Positions 41,927-51,584 are shown, counted from the first letter of the stretch. The stretch: DNA of 64,000 bases from Paracyclopina nana (GCA_019096065.1 JAGUCH010000002.1:14086501-14150500), one strand, 5' to 3'. The notes: generated from the sequence alone by a model not told the origin. Numbers and translations: made by a program.

Positions 41927-43459
41927 TCATTGATTGACTCGCGTTGCGCGAAAGCGACTGAACTTTTGAGTAACTGGAGTAGCGTCAGCAACTTGGCTGG
42001 TAGTACTATTTTCGGCCACTGGAAATGTCGGTTCTCTTTCAATCACAACATCGTTGACAGCCTTTACAGCTGGAGTGACAGTAAACTTGGTTCTGGCCTT
42101 CTCTCTCTCAGTCACTGAATCACTGACAGTATTCAGGGTAGGAGTGACTGTGAACTTTGATGGCTTCATCGGAGGCGGGTCTCGCTCGACCACAAAATCG
42201 CCCACTGCGTTAACAGAGGGAGTGACAGTAAACTTGGCAGACTTGATACCCATCTTTTTCACTCGGGGCGCCACTATGACATTGGGGCTTTCGTCAATAT
42301 TTTCATTGATGGGGCCATACTTGGATTGTACTCTTAAAATGGACTTTTTGGGCGTGTTCGAAGAGGGGCTGGAGCAGGCCTTCACCGGTGATTGCCCATA
42401 AAGCAAAGCAATTTGACCAGGGTTATTGGGAACCTTATCCAATGCTTGAAAATTCGGAGAAGTTGGCGAGGACTCGAACTCAATTATGGATGTGTCGTGG
42501 TTGATCAAATCAGCGAGGAGTTCCTCGCTTGTCACCCCATCTTGTTCCCTTGAAAAGAGCCTTTCGCTGACAGCACCAAACGACACGGCACGCCGGTGCG
42601 CTACTTTGAATCTGGACTTGGGTCGCAGCTCTTGCTCAGGCGCAGACTTCTTCTGAATAGGCTGTGAAGGAGGAGGAAAATTGATCTCAGCCTGAACAAT
42701 GGGCTCCTTTTCAATGTCTTTCTTCTCAATTTCGTCTTCATCGTCAGTAATGGGAGGAGACTCACTGAGATCATCCTCTTCGTTGTCATTGTCGTTTTCT
42801 TCAAGCTTTGAGCTAGCCATGTGGGCATCCAGCTCCTCTTCGATTTCGAGTTCATCGAGACGCCTCCAAAAAGCCTCATCAGACATATGCTCATGATCAG
42901 CAGCATTCTTTTCGGCCAGTTTTGCCTCACGCACGCGTCTTCTATGGTCTTCTCGCCACATCTTCTCTTGATTTTCGTCATATGGCTCCCTGATTTCCAG
43001 ATTGCCATCTCCATTGTTCGAGTCACTACAAAGTTGAGTTGCTTCGTGCAACCACGACTGGTACAACTGGATTTCCTTGTCAATCTTCTCAAGCATCTCA
43101 TCGCACCTGAGAAGCCTTCGTTGGCAAATTTCGGTGGCCTCTTTGGCGGACCGCTCAACAAACCAGTTGTCGCCAAGAAGGACCATGATCTCGTTGGTGT
43201 GGACAAGTTGCCCCTCAAAGAACGCCTTCTTCCCTCCAAACGGGACCATGACGTTATGCTGCGTTTTATCAGTGATGGTTGACAAACGGAGCTTCAACGC
43301 GTTGTAGTCATCTTTGTGCTTGGCCCAGATTCGACCACGAGATTTGCTCTCGTTGATACGAGCTGAGTGCTCTTCCTGGAGCTGTTTCAAAGCCTTCAAG
43401 TCCACAGCCTGGTAGATACCAGGCTTGAGCTTTTCTTCAACTGGATTTGACTCGGCCAT
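41927..43459 (-). CDS. URI1: Unconventional prefoldin RPB5 interactor
   Basis: Scaffold of the R2TP/prefoldin-like complex that helps assemble RNA polymerases. 510 aa in one exon. The prefoldin alpha-type coiled coil covers about residues 20-150, with PFGGKKAFFEGQLVHTNEI and VLLGDNWFVERSA. An acidic stretch (about 215-250) precedes SKFRVAHRRAVSFG-like basic text. The C-terminal quarter has three KFTVTP repeats (about residues 410-480). It starts 8 nt after the ADAT2 stop, so it is likely the second cistron. Confidence 0.87.
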   Translation of the reverse strand: MAESNPVEEKLKPGIYQAVDLKALKQLQEEHSARINESKSRGRIWAKHKDDYNALKLRLSTITDKTQHNVMVPFGGKKAFFEGQLVHTNEIMVLLGDNWFVERSAKEATEICQRRLLRCDEMLEKIDKEIQLYQSWLHEATQLCSDSNNGDGNLEIREPYDENQEKMWREDHRRRVREAKLAEKNAADHEHMSDEAFWRRLDELEIEEELDAHMASSKLEENDNDNEEDDLSESPPITDDEDEIEKKDIEKEPIVQAEINFPPPSQPIQKKSAPEQELRPKSRFKVAHRRAVSFGAVSERLFSREQDGVTSEELLADLINHDTSIIEFESSPTSPNFQALDKVPNNPGQIALLYGQSPVKACSSPSSNTPKKSILRVQSKYGPINENIDESPNVIVAPRVKKMGIKSAKFTVTPSVNAVGDFVVERDPPPMKPSKFTVTPTLNTVSDSVTEREKARTKFTVTPAVKAVNDVVIEREPTFPVAENSTTSQVADATPVTQKFSRFRATRVNQ

Positions 43460-43467
43460 TATCGGAC

Positions 43468-43956
43468 TTATTGTCTTGCTGGCTTTCGCTTGTCTTCTGG
43501 TGCGTTGGGGTTCTCCCCTTTGTAGAATAGTTTAAGCAAATCGACGGCCTCCTGGTTACGATAGCCCCCCTTGATGAGAGTTTGGCCTTGGTACAAATGT
43601 GGCAAGTCCAAGACCGATCCGCAGCCACCGAAACGCTCGTTTCGACATCCAAAGAAAATTGCAGCTACGTTGAGATCAATCAGCGCACCAGCGCACATGA
43701 TACAGGGCTCAACATTGACGTATACGATAGCCTGCCTAAAGTTGAAGTCCTTGTTTTTCGATAAGATTTGATCAATGCAATTGAGTTCCGCGTGCCTCGT
43801 CGCGTTTTTAGTCGCATTCACCGAGTTGCAAGCTCGGGCGAGTATTTCTCCCGACTCTTTGGAGACAAAGATGGCCCCAACGGGTACTTCACCAATGGCT
43901 AGCGCAGATTTGGCCTCCACAAAGGCTTCTTTCATCAATTCGTCCGAGTAGTCCAT
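43468..43956 (-). CDS. ADAT2: tRNA-specific adenosine deaminase 2
   Basis: Catalytic subunit of the enzyme that converts wobble adenosine 34 to inosine in tRNAs, working with ADAT3. 162 aa, intronless. Zinc-deaminase motifs are complete: HAE at about residues 56-58 (the proton-shuttle Glu) and PCIMC. The family block GCRNERFGGCGSVL follows. Its stop is 8 nt before the URI1 ATG. It diverges from WDR18 over 208 bp. Confidence 0.92.
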   Translation of the reverse strand: MDYSDELMKEAFVEAKSALAIGEVPVGAIFVSKESGEILARACNSVNATKNATRHAELNCIDQILSKNKDFNFRQAIVYVNVEPCIMCAGALIDLNVAAIFFGCRNERFGGCGSVLDLPHLYQGQTLIKGGYRNQEAVDLLKLFYKGENPNAPEDKRKPARQ

Positions 43957-44164
43957 TCAACCACCATTATTTTTATCGGAATTTTCCTGGCTGAAATTTC
44001 GTCAAACTTTGTTTACATAACAAACTGTTCTGATAAATAAGAGCAGAGCTTCATTTTTAAAGGCATACTTAGTCTAAAACGCAACATTCAGCAATGAATT
44101 ATTGCGTTTTTAACCGCCAAGGACAGTTTGTGTTAAATTTGGAATTTTTTTCCTTAGCCTAGTT
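43957..44164. promoter_or_regulatory. Bidirectional promoter, ADAT2 / WDR18
   Basis: 208 bp separates the two ATGs. It contains CGTCAAACTTTGTTT at 44000-44014, 44 bp from the ADAT2 start. The same 15-mer lies 56 bp upstream of LYRM9 in the same relative orientation. Confidence 0.5.
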
Positions 44165-45559
44165 ATGCAAGATAACATCAATGGCGTGAGTCGCACAAGC
44201 AACAACACACTTTTGAATAATCTGGATTGGTCTTTATTCGACAGCTCGATTTTGCGGAATATTTATCAAAAAGAAAAAAGCAACACGTGCAGAATGACAG
44301 ACCAGAGATTGGAAGTATTAATGTCAAGTGAGGCCTCCGGCCAAATGTGGAATATATGCATATGGGACCCCAGCACTGGATCGGCACTCAAAACCTACAA
44401 GGGTCATGCCACTAAAAGCAAAACGGCAACGTTCCTTGGCAACACCTTTTTGGTGAGCGGACAACCATCCAAGCCTCTATTGAATGTATGGCAGCTCAAC
44501 AAACATGAGCAAAAGCCGCTGAAGTACATTACTCCTGGAGTCCTCAATACGATTGCAGGCTCTCCCTGTGGCCACTTTTTAGTGGGAACGCTGGAAGAAC
44601 GAATTTACATTTGGCAAACAGCTAGTGGCAAGTTGTTGAAAATTATTTCCACTGGCCACTACCAGAAGATCAACGTGACAAAATTCACCAAAGATGGAAG
44701 TCACTTCATTACAGCTGGAGAAGATGGCAATATTCTAGTCTGGTCCATCTTTCATGCCATCAATAAGACCAATTGCAAACCGCGCCATATTTGGAGCCAT
44801 CACAGCTTGGGCATCACTGACTTCGATGTTGGCATAGGCGGCATCAATGCTAGGGTTTTCTCCGTGTCCAGAGACCAGACTGCCAAAGTGTACTGTTTGA
44901 CATCTGGTAATCTTTTGCTGGATGTAGAGCTGGCATACCCTCTAAACTGCGTCGCTGTAGACTCTGCTGAAGAGAATGCCTTTGTTGGAACCACCAATGG
45001 CATGATATTTGCCTTCGGCCTCAAAAATCCTCCAAGGGATTTGAAAATGAGCATTGAATCCACTAATGCAGAGAACACTTTTACTGGGCATTCCGCTGGC
45101 GTCACCTGCCTTTCGGTATCTCTTGATGGACTAATGTTAGCGAGTGGAAGTGAGGACAATGATGTGAGGATTTGGCATGTGAAAAGCAGGCAATGCACAC
45201 GCGTCGTTCCTCACAAGGGTACCATAACTTGGCTGCACTACTTGATACCTAAAAGAGGGATGCTTCGGCCGGATGACTTTTTGCCTGATGTCACTCTGTC
45301 TCTCTTGGAAAAGACTGTTGCAGACAAAAATCTAGCTAAAAGTGACATCTACTCGATTGACATTATTGCTCCTCAAGAAAGCCACCTTTCAAAGCCTGAG
45401 CCAAGTGCCAGAGAGCTGCTGAGCTCTAGCTATAATAATCATAATAGCAACACAACTGGTGCATCGGAGGACGATCATAACAACGAGGAGATTAAAAGAC
45501 TCAAAATCATCAATCAAAAGTTGTATGAAGCCTCCGTGAAAGCTATCCTCAAAGATTGA
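44165..45559 (+). CDS. WDR18: WD repeat-containing protein 18
   Basis: WD40 beta-propeller, partner of PELP1 and TEX10 in the rix1/5FMC complex for 60S ribosome maturation (yeast Ipi3). 464 aa, intronless. WD40 repeats are recognisable from WNICIWDPSTGS through VRIWHVKSRQC, and the HIWSHHSLGITDFDVG block is typical of WDR18. A C-terminal helix NEEIKRLKIINQKLYEAS matches the family's end. About 43 residues precede the position where vertebrate proteins begin; the Met at 44294 is an alternative start. It ends 113 nt before MVK. Confidence 0.9.
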   Translation: MQDNINGVSRTSNNTLLNNLDWSLFDSSILRNIYQKEKSNTCRMTDQRLEVLMSSEASGQMWNICIWDPSTGSALKTYKGHATKSKTATFLGNTFLVSGQPSKPLLNVWQLNKHEQKPLKYITPGVLNTIAGSPCGHFLVGTLEERIYIWQTASGKLLKIISTGHYQKINVTKFTKDGSHFITAGEDGNILVWSIFHAINKTNCKPRHIWSHHSLGITDFDVGIGGINARVFSVSRDQTAKVYCLTSGNLLLDVELAYPLNCVAVDSAEENAFVGTTNGMIFAFGLKNPPRDLKMSIESTNAENTFTGHSAGVTCLSVSLDGLMLASGSEDNDVRIWHVKSRQCTRVVPHKGTITWLHYLIPKRGMLRPDDFLPDVTLSLLEKTVADKNLAKSDIYSIDIIAPQESHLSKPEPSARELLSSSYNNHNSNTTGASEDDHNNEEIKRLKIINQKLYEASVKAILKD

Positions 45560-45672
45560 AAAATAAATTTCCCGCCGCGGATTCAAAAACTACAGCCTTG
45601 CTTTCCCTGTACAATGACTCACACAGTAGTAACAGCCTTCATTTCATAATATTCCAGATAAGGACAACAGGC

Positions 45673-46812
45673 ATGATGTTTCGTCAGATCACAGTTTCTG
45701 CTCCTAGCAAGGTGATTTTACACGGGGAGCATGCTGTGGTGTATGGCAAAAGTGCAGTGGCAGCGAGCCTTGATCTGAGGACTCGAATGTACCTGACTCC
45801 TTTGAGTGAACACGTGCTGATAGTGGACTTTCCTGACGTCAATGTCAGGCAAGAATGGAAGGCCAAGGATGTAAAGGCTCACATATTGGCTAATAAGCCA
45901 AATAATTTATCAAGGGAAGTGGACGAAGGTTTCTTGTCTCGGATCCAGTGCTTCATTCAAGATCATGATGGCAATAATCTCAAGCAGGCTTCGTTGACTT
46001 GCTTTTTCTACATCTATGCTCTGTTGTGTGACAAGTTTATCCCGCTGAAGATTTCTGTAGAGTCGGAGATCCCAATAGGAGCTGGCTTAGGCAGTTCTGC
46101 AGCCCTCTCTGTCTGCTTGGCAGCTGGACTCCGAGCTTTGCGAACACAAGACTCGAACCTTGGCCAACCTGATTTGGAACAAATTAGCCAAATAGCTCTC
46201 ATCTCTGAGAGAATCCTACATGGAAGGCCCTCTGGAATCGACAACGCTGTGAGCACCTTTGGAGGATTGATCCACTTCAGACAAGGCCAGGTTATCCCTG
46301 TAGAAATAGCCAACACAAGTCTTCGCATTTTGCTAATCAATAGCAAAGTGTCGCGAAGGACTAAAGCTTTAGTGGAACATGTGAGAAACGAGTATGAAAG
46401 ACACCCATCAGTCATTAGTCCAATTATGGAGTCGATCGACCAAATATCCATCGGCTTCCTACGTACTCTTGCTAGCTTGGAATTGCTTCAAGGCGACGAC
46501 CGTCGTGAAAGCTACCAAATACTCAATGATCTCATCAGCTACAATCAGAAGCTCTTGGAAGCATTAGGAGTCTCTCACGAGTCCCTGGATGACATAGTAC
46601 ACATTTCCAAGAGTTGTGGCTTGAATGCCAAGCTGACAGGCGCTGGTGGGGGCGGATTTGCCTTAGTTCTTCTCCCTCCCGACATACCTGAGGCCACTAT
46701 CAATGAGGTCAGAGACAAGATGACCAAAAGAGGCTACGCTAGCTACGAAGCACAATTAGGCGTCAATGGAGTTAGGGTTCAATTTGACAATGTTGAATGC
46801 ATTTCTAGTTAG
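45673..46812 (+). CDS. MVK: Mevalonate kinase
   Basis: GHMP kinase that phosphorylates mevalonate in the isoprenoid pathway. 379 aa, intronless. N-terminal SAPSKVILHGEHAVVYGK, the ATP-binding PIGAGLGSSAALSV and the C-terminal LTGAGGGGFALV are complete. The in-frame ATG at 45556 overlaps the WDR18 stop region, so I chose the ATG at 45673. A good splice-acceptor-like tract (TTCATAATATTCCAG) ends 15 nt before it. An AATAAA lies just after the stop. The stop is 8 bp from the EMC6 stop. Confidence 0.93.
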   Translation: MMFRQITVSAPSKVILHGEHAVVYGKSAVAASLDLRTRMYLTPLSEHVLIVDFPDVNVRQEWKAKDVKAHILANKPNNLSREVDEGFLSRIQCFIQDHDGNNLKQASLTCFFYIYALLCDKFIPLKISVESEIPIGAGLGSSAALSVCLAAGLRALRTQDSNLGQPDLEQISQIALISERILHGRPSGIDNAVSTFGGLIHFRQGQVIPVEIANTSLRILLINSKVSRRTKALVEHVRNEYERHPSVISPIMESIDQISIGFLRTLASLELLQGDDRRESYQILNDLISYNQKLLEALGVSHESLDDIVHISKSCGLNAKLTGAGGGGFALVLLPPDIPEATINEVRDKMTKRGYASYEAQLGVNGVRVQFDNVECISS

Positions 46813-46820
46813 CAAATAAA

Positions 46821-47135
46821 TTAGTATACATGAACACAACCATAGACTAGAGTCCACATGAGAATGTAGGTGAAAAGGTTTTCAAACACGAATCCGGTGA
46901 CGAGCTGCTGCTTGTTGAGGAAGTGCACGTGACTCGACCAAGCATTGTTCAAAAGGTAGTAAAGTCCGAGGGCTCCAGAGGCCACAAAGTAGAAAAGGAA
47001 GCCGTAGAGCGAGGTGAGGCCGAGGATGCCAGCCACGCCGCCGGCTAAAACAGCCAACGAAGTACGGCTGAAGTTTAACGATTTTGCGTTATGCATCACG
47101 TTTCTCGAGTTGATTGGGTTCGGCGCTAACACCAT
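46821..47135 (-). CDS. EMC6: ER membrane protein complex subunit 6
   Basis: Small subunit of the ER membrane insertase EMC. 104 aa, one exon, near the usual 110. The hydrophilic start ends in NSRNVMHNAKSLNFSRTSLA, followed by three membrane segments (GGVAGILGLTSLYGFLFYFV, GALGLYYLL, NLFTYILMWTLVYG). It converges with MVK. A strong GC hairpin lies 46-76 bp upstream of the start. Confidence 0.9.
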   Translation of the reverse strand: MVLAPNPINSRNVMHNAKSLNFSRTSLAVLAGGVAGILGLTSLYGFLFYFVASGALGLYYLLNNAWSSHVHFLNKQQLVTGFVFENLFTYILMWTLVYGCVHVY

Positions 47136-47180
47136 CTTGTTTGACGAAAAAATTTCCTATCTTGAATGAATCGATTAATT

Positions 47181-47211
47181 GGGAGCGGGAGCGCGTAGCG
47201 CGCCCGCTCCC
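47181..47211. promoter_or_regulatory. GC-rich hairpin upstream of EMC6
   Basis: GGGAGCGGG-A-GCGC pairs with GCGC-G-CCCGCTCCC around a three-base centre in otherwise AT-rich DNA. It could be a promoter structure or the remnant of a repeat. Confidence 0.5.
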
Positions 47212-47433
47212 ACAAATCATTCTGACACGGGCAAAAGGCAAAAATTGACGGAACCAATTAGATTAGAGAATTCAGGACCAATGAAAATCGATCTTATCAA
47301 TTGAAGTTACCGGGTGACAAGTAGCATACTGACTGCGAGTTGACCTCTTTAAGTAGCAAAGTCGGCATGACCAGTTGACAGGTAAAACTGTTAACTGAAT
47401 TCTAAATATAAAAAGTAGTCAAATTAGTGTGCA

Positions 47434-47643
47434 CAGTGGTTCAAAAAGCTGTTTTCACGCGCATGAAAAATTCTGCCAAACCGCCAAATTATCATTCTGC
47501 CCAAAAGCTTGGGATCGCTCAAACACATTTCTAAAAGCTCAAAGTTTGATAAAGCTGAAAATTTCCGGCTTGTTCCATCACTATGTCCAGCCATTTCGCA
47601 GGTTTATTCCCCGTGCACGTTTAGAAGGGATTTTGAACCAGTG
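47434..47643. mobile_element. CAGTGGTTCAAAAAG-type MITE, 210 bp
   Basis: The left end CAGTGGTTCAAAAAGC and the right end TTTTGAACCAGTG are inverted. The body has no coding potential. A third left end of the same family follows at about 47648. Confidence 0.65.
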
Positions 47644-48059
47644 TGTGGTGGTTCAAAAAGCCGTTTTCATGTGAATGAGTAATTCCGCACACACCATTTT
47701 ACAGCAATGTTTTTTTAAAAAAACTGCCCTTTTCTGACCACCTACCAAAATACGGCCAATGCACAGTGGGTCAAAAAGCCATTTTCACGCGCACGAGAAA
47801 ATCCGCCAAATCGCCCGAATTCTCATTTAACCACCAATTTACAACTTTTATATGATGGAAAGCAATTTTCGCATGTATAATTCAGTTTACCAATTCGTCT
47901 CAGTTCATATTACTATACATATATAAAAGCTCTGACGTTTAACTTTATCAAGTGACACGCATTATAAAGTATTTTATAAGGTGTGTTGCTCCTCTGTTTG
48001 ACCAGAGACCATGATATTGTCCAAGAAGTAAATCCCATGTTAGAAAAAAGGAGAAAAAA

Positions 48060-48132
48060 TGCCGAGTATGGGGATCGAACCCTGATCATCTAGATTAGGA
48101 GTCCAACGCTCTACTGACTGAGCTACCAATAC
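48060..48132 (-). pseudogene. tRNA-like sequence (CCU anticodon loop), copy 1
   Basis: The internal A box (TAGCTCAGTCAG) and B box (GGTTCGATCCC) are good, and a seven-base loop CTCCTAA would read as tRNA-Arg(CCU). The acceptor arms do not pair and the T stem has two mismatches, so a functional tRNA is unlikely. It sits inside the repeated TIR block and is probably a captured tRNA or a tRNA-derived element. Confidence 0.65.
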
Positions 48133-48438
48133 AGACAGAATAATTAATGTCAGAATTCCTTCTTATTCTTATTCTCAGCTGAGCTAAGCTTAGTAGAACA
48201 GTAGAGCCTTTTCAGAGGTACCAGACAAAACTTAATCTAACACATCTTTTAGCCCCCAAAAATGCCAAATTCTAAATGCACAATTTTTTAATTGATTGAT
48301 TAACGCTTTCTGTTACTCTTGCACTACTGAGGGCCTCTCAACCCTAGCCTTCAAGTAATGGATCAGGTGCTAAGTCAAGATCGCCTGGTCTGGTAACTTC
48401 ATTAACATTTGAAAATTACTTTCCATCATATAAAATCG

Positions 48439-48625
48439 TATATATATGTAAACAAATTATAAAACAGGCTTACAAAACATCTGAGCTCATTTTGCAAAGT
48501 AAAAATCTCGTGGCATTACTTGGCTCTCGCAAGCTCGAGCCCGCAAAAATGCCACTCGATTTCTACTTTACAAAATTTGCTCAGCTATTTTATTAGCTTG
48601 TTTTATAAATTGTTTACATATATAA
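48439..48625. repeat. Foldback (imperfect palindrome) about 190 bp, copy 1
   Basis: The arms start TATATGTAAACAA and end TTGTTTACATATA, and the centre contains GCTCTCGCAAGCTCGAGC-like GC-rich text. It is repeated at about 56418-56605. Confidence 0.7.
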
Positions 48626-49321
48626 ATAGATACTAATTGGGTTGACTTCTAGGCAATGAAAATAGCCAAAAATGGTTTGAATTGACAGATACATATTCAA
48701 ATTTGACTTCAAAATCAAACTTTGCTTGAAAAAGTGTTCAGCAAGAAAAGTGGTAGAATAGCCATTTTTGCCCCTTTTTTGGACATCCATAACTATTGAT
48801 TGGAATCGAATTGAATTGTTCTTTTATGACTAAGATTTCAATCAGACCCCATTTAATGATTATTCATCAAAATTGGCTGCGGAAATTTGCGGACTTGGGA
48901 GCCCTGAATGTTAGTTTTTAGCTTACGGCCCTATGAAAATTGACTCCTACGATTTCGCGAGTTTTTTTCCCGTGCGCGTCCAGAAGGCATTTTGAGCCAC
49001 TGTGCAATGCTGTGTACTTTTCAAATTGACATCTTAAATTTTTTTATAACTGGCTGTACAGATATTTGTTCATTTTGATCTTTGCTTCAATGGCATTTTG
49101 GTACTGAATTAAAGTACGAATATTAGCCTATGGAGCGCTTTAAGCCAAGGTAAGGACTTTTGAAACGCCCGCTCCCTGCTGTCCACATTGTGGACGCCTA
49201 AATCTAGTTTCTTGTTTTTCTCAGTTTTTGTCAGCTGTCGTCTTCAGTCAAATGGACAGAGTTACCAAGTGGTAAAGTTACGTCAAATCAACGTTGCGAT
49301 TCGGCCATAGCTGTATTTAGG

Positions 49322-49594
49322 CTATCGATATCCAAGTCCTTGTAATATTTTGTCAGAATTCATCAATAAAATGTTAACAGAAATTAGCGATACACTTCCT
49401 AAAACTTGGAACCTGAGCGGCACCGAACTCAGTGGGATCTCAGTTTTACCTCGATCAACTAATCTGCGCTCAGCATTCGACACAGCAGTCCGTATTAAAT
49501 TCAGGAATCTGAATGAGTGTCCAGCGACTCCTGTGAGCTTGAAGTTGTCATCATTGCATTCTTCCACCATGAGCAATTTGAAGCGAATCAGCAA
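49322..49594 (-). CDS. Possible small protein, 79-90 aa
   Basis: Open frame with an ATG at 49594 or 49561, uninterrupted to TAG. It reads FKLTGVAGHSFRFLNLIRTAV and ends ILLMNSDKILQGLGYR. The opposite strand is also open over most of this interval, so coding status is uncertain. There are no domain hits by eye. It lies 184 bp after the alkaline phosphatase stop on the same strand. Confidence 0.25.
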   Translation of the reverse strand: MLIRFKLLMVEECNDDNFKLTGVAGHSFRFLNLIRTAVSNAERRLVDRGKTEIPLSSVPLRFQVLGSVSLISVNILLMNSDKILQGLGYR

Positions 49595-49778
49595 TTAAAT
49601 CAAGGTAAGACATAGCCATTTTTTATTTCGCGTCTGCTTCAAACAATGAATGATTTTATTGCTGTTGTTGGTCGCGCTCCATGAAATTCAATGCGTTCCA
49701 CGCTTCGATTTTACCTAAAATCCAGTTTTAACTCGCGCATCACCGAAAAAGGGTGATGGCTATCTTTATTTCCATGTA

Positions 49779-51584
49779 TTAGAGCAATAACAAAAATGTC
49801 ATTATGATGAGAGTTGTTCCATGGCTCACCATGGAGGTTTTCATTGCACTATTGGTGGCAGGAATACATTTCACATCCGGATTCCAGCCTGCTGCACACT
49901 CCACAGCATGAGCAATGTAGCTTTGTTCGTGTACTCCCGTGAACAAATGAGCCCAGGGACCGTTGGCGAGTATTGGCACATCTTCTCCTCCATGAGTTTC
50001 ATAGTCATCAGCCACAGGAAGCATGGCAGGGGCTCTGTACTGATCATCAGTAAAGTCCATCTCCCGTATGTCTCTCCATGGCTTCTTTGAGCTGTTAGTG
50101 AAATGGTCATAGAATGACACTCCATTGGCATAGCTCAGAGTGGACCAAGCTGCTCTGGATCCATCTGGTTGAGGCAGCCACAATTCCCTTGGTTCATCAT
50201 AGACATATCCCAAGATATTGTTACCCCTCTTGGGATATCCATTGATGGTGTATGCATGGCTGTGGTCACCCGTGAGCACAATCAGAGTTTCGGCCTCATC
50301 TGTCAAGTCCAGGGCCACTTGAAGAGCCTTCTCCATTTCCAAGGTTTCCTCGAAGGCCTTCTTGGGCCAATTCTTGTGGTGAGCATAGTCGATGAGGCCC
50401 CCTTCAACCATGAGGAAGAAGCCCTCTGAATTCTTCTTAAGCCTGTGAATGGCCTCCTTCACCATCATGTCCAATGAAGGCTGCTCAGTGCTGTTCCTTT
50501 CCAAGACATAGGACATTTCTGACATGCTGAACAGCCCCAAGGCAAAGTCAGTGTGCTCCCACCTGTCCAAGTCTGCTTTGCTGGTGAGCACATCAAATTC
50601 TTGGCCTTTTTCAGCCTTTTGCCTCTTCCATTCATTGATGAGGTTTTTATCTAGTCGTTTTCCTCCTTCCTCTTCGGTGAGGAAGTTGCGGCGTCCTCCT
50701 CCGAAAACGAGGTTGACTTTTTGTCCGATGTCACTGTAGACCAGCTGGCTGGCAATGTCAGGGCATCCTTTGTTTCGCATCGCCTCAGGAATCAACGAGT
50801 CCGCCTCCCAATCTCGATTTTGAACGTGAGCATACAATGCTCCAGGAGTCGCGTGTGTGATTCGCACAGTCGTGACAATCCCTTAAAACGAGAAATTAAA
50901 TCTGCATTAAAAATAAATAAATCTCAGTCGTTCTGACTTGAACTTGGGAAATAGGGAAATATTCTAAATTTTATGTTATGCAAAAAAAGTTTCTGAATTA
51001 CGCTGTACCTGTTGCTTTTCCGTCATCGACAGCCTTATGAAGGAGGGTTCTCAGCTTGGACTTTTCGACCAGGTCCGGATCGCATGAGTTGTAGGGTGGC
51101 GTGCCATCGATGCCCAACACTGCCATCCTGGTCTTGACCCCGGAGAAGAGTGCAGTGGCTGTGCCAGCACTGTCAGGCACTTGGAAGTCGGTGTTGTAAG
51201 TCTTCGATTGTCCAGAATAGGGGAATCTTTCCCAGAGCAGAACCTCCTCTTCTCCGTTGCGGCCAGCCTTTTGGCCTTTGTAGATCCTGGCGGCTGTGTG
51301 AGTTTGCACTCCGAGGCCATCACCGATGAAGACAATCACGTTTTTGGCCTTGTTCAGATTCGGCTTGACTCCCAGCCTAGATTTGAGATCGTTGGCACCG
51401 TACTCCCTCCAAAAGGCTTTATCTGTTCGAAAAAATGATTGATTAAGAAGACTTTTATGCTGATATAATTGATTGGCTAATTACCCTCATCAGCTGCTCG
51501 TGGAATGGTAGGAGCAGGCAATCCTCTGACAACTTTTAGCGTGGCTGCTAGCAGCCACAATAACAGCACAACGTCTTGCCTCAT
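49779..51584 (-). CDS. Membrane-bound alkaline phosphatase
   Basis: Secreted phosphomonoesterase anchored at the cell surface. Exons 51485-51584, 51009-51422 and 49779-50881 give 538 aa. Signal peptide MRQDVVLLLWLLAATLKVV. Active-site serine in VPDSAGTATA. Metal ligands are in FIGDGLGV, EGGLIDYAHH, LTGDHSHA and THGGEDV, so the enzyme should be active. The C-terminus after CIPATNSAMKTS is hydrophobic (TTLIIMTFLLLL), typical of a GPI-anchor signal. Confidence 0.94.

Larger units (their letters stand above)
47847..48632. repeat. 786-bp duplicated block, copy 1 (intact)
   Basis: Nearly identical to 55391-56611 after removing a 434-bp insertion there. It has two parts. 47847-48434 carries 24-bp inverted ends beginning TTTATATGATGGAAAG. 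48439-48625 is an imperfect foldback. The only indel I see against copy 2 is an extra AGAGACC here, near 48004. Confidence 0.85.
47761..49005. mobile_element. Larger TIR element of the same family enclosing a nested repeat
   Basis: Inverted ends CAGTGGGTCAAAAAGCC and TTTTGAGCCACTG, each extended by about 20 bp of further match (ACGCGCACG). TGCA lies on both outer sides, a likely 4-bp target duplication. The 786-bp block that recurs at 55.4 kb is inserted inside, so this element is older than that insertion. Confidence 0.6.

Noticed and set aside
45556..45672. N-terminal extension of mevalonate kinase from 45556
   Set aside because: That ATG overlaps the WDR18 stop, and the extra 39 residues have no resemblance to the enzyme family.
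48060..48132. Functional tRNA-Arg(CCU) at 48.1 and 55.6 kb
   Set aside because: Acceptor stems do not pair and the T stem has mismatches. Both lie inside a mobile repeat.
49350..49598. Plus-strand frame opposite the small minus-strand candidate
   Set aside because: No start context, splice signal or motif makes it better than the minus frame, which is itself uncertain.
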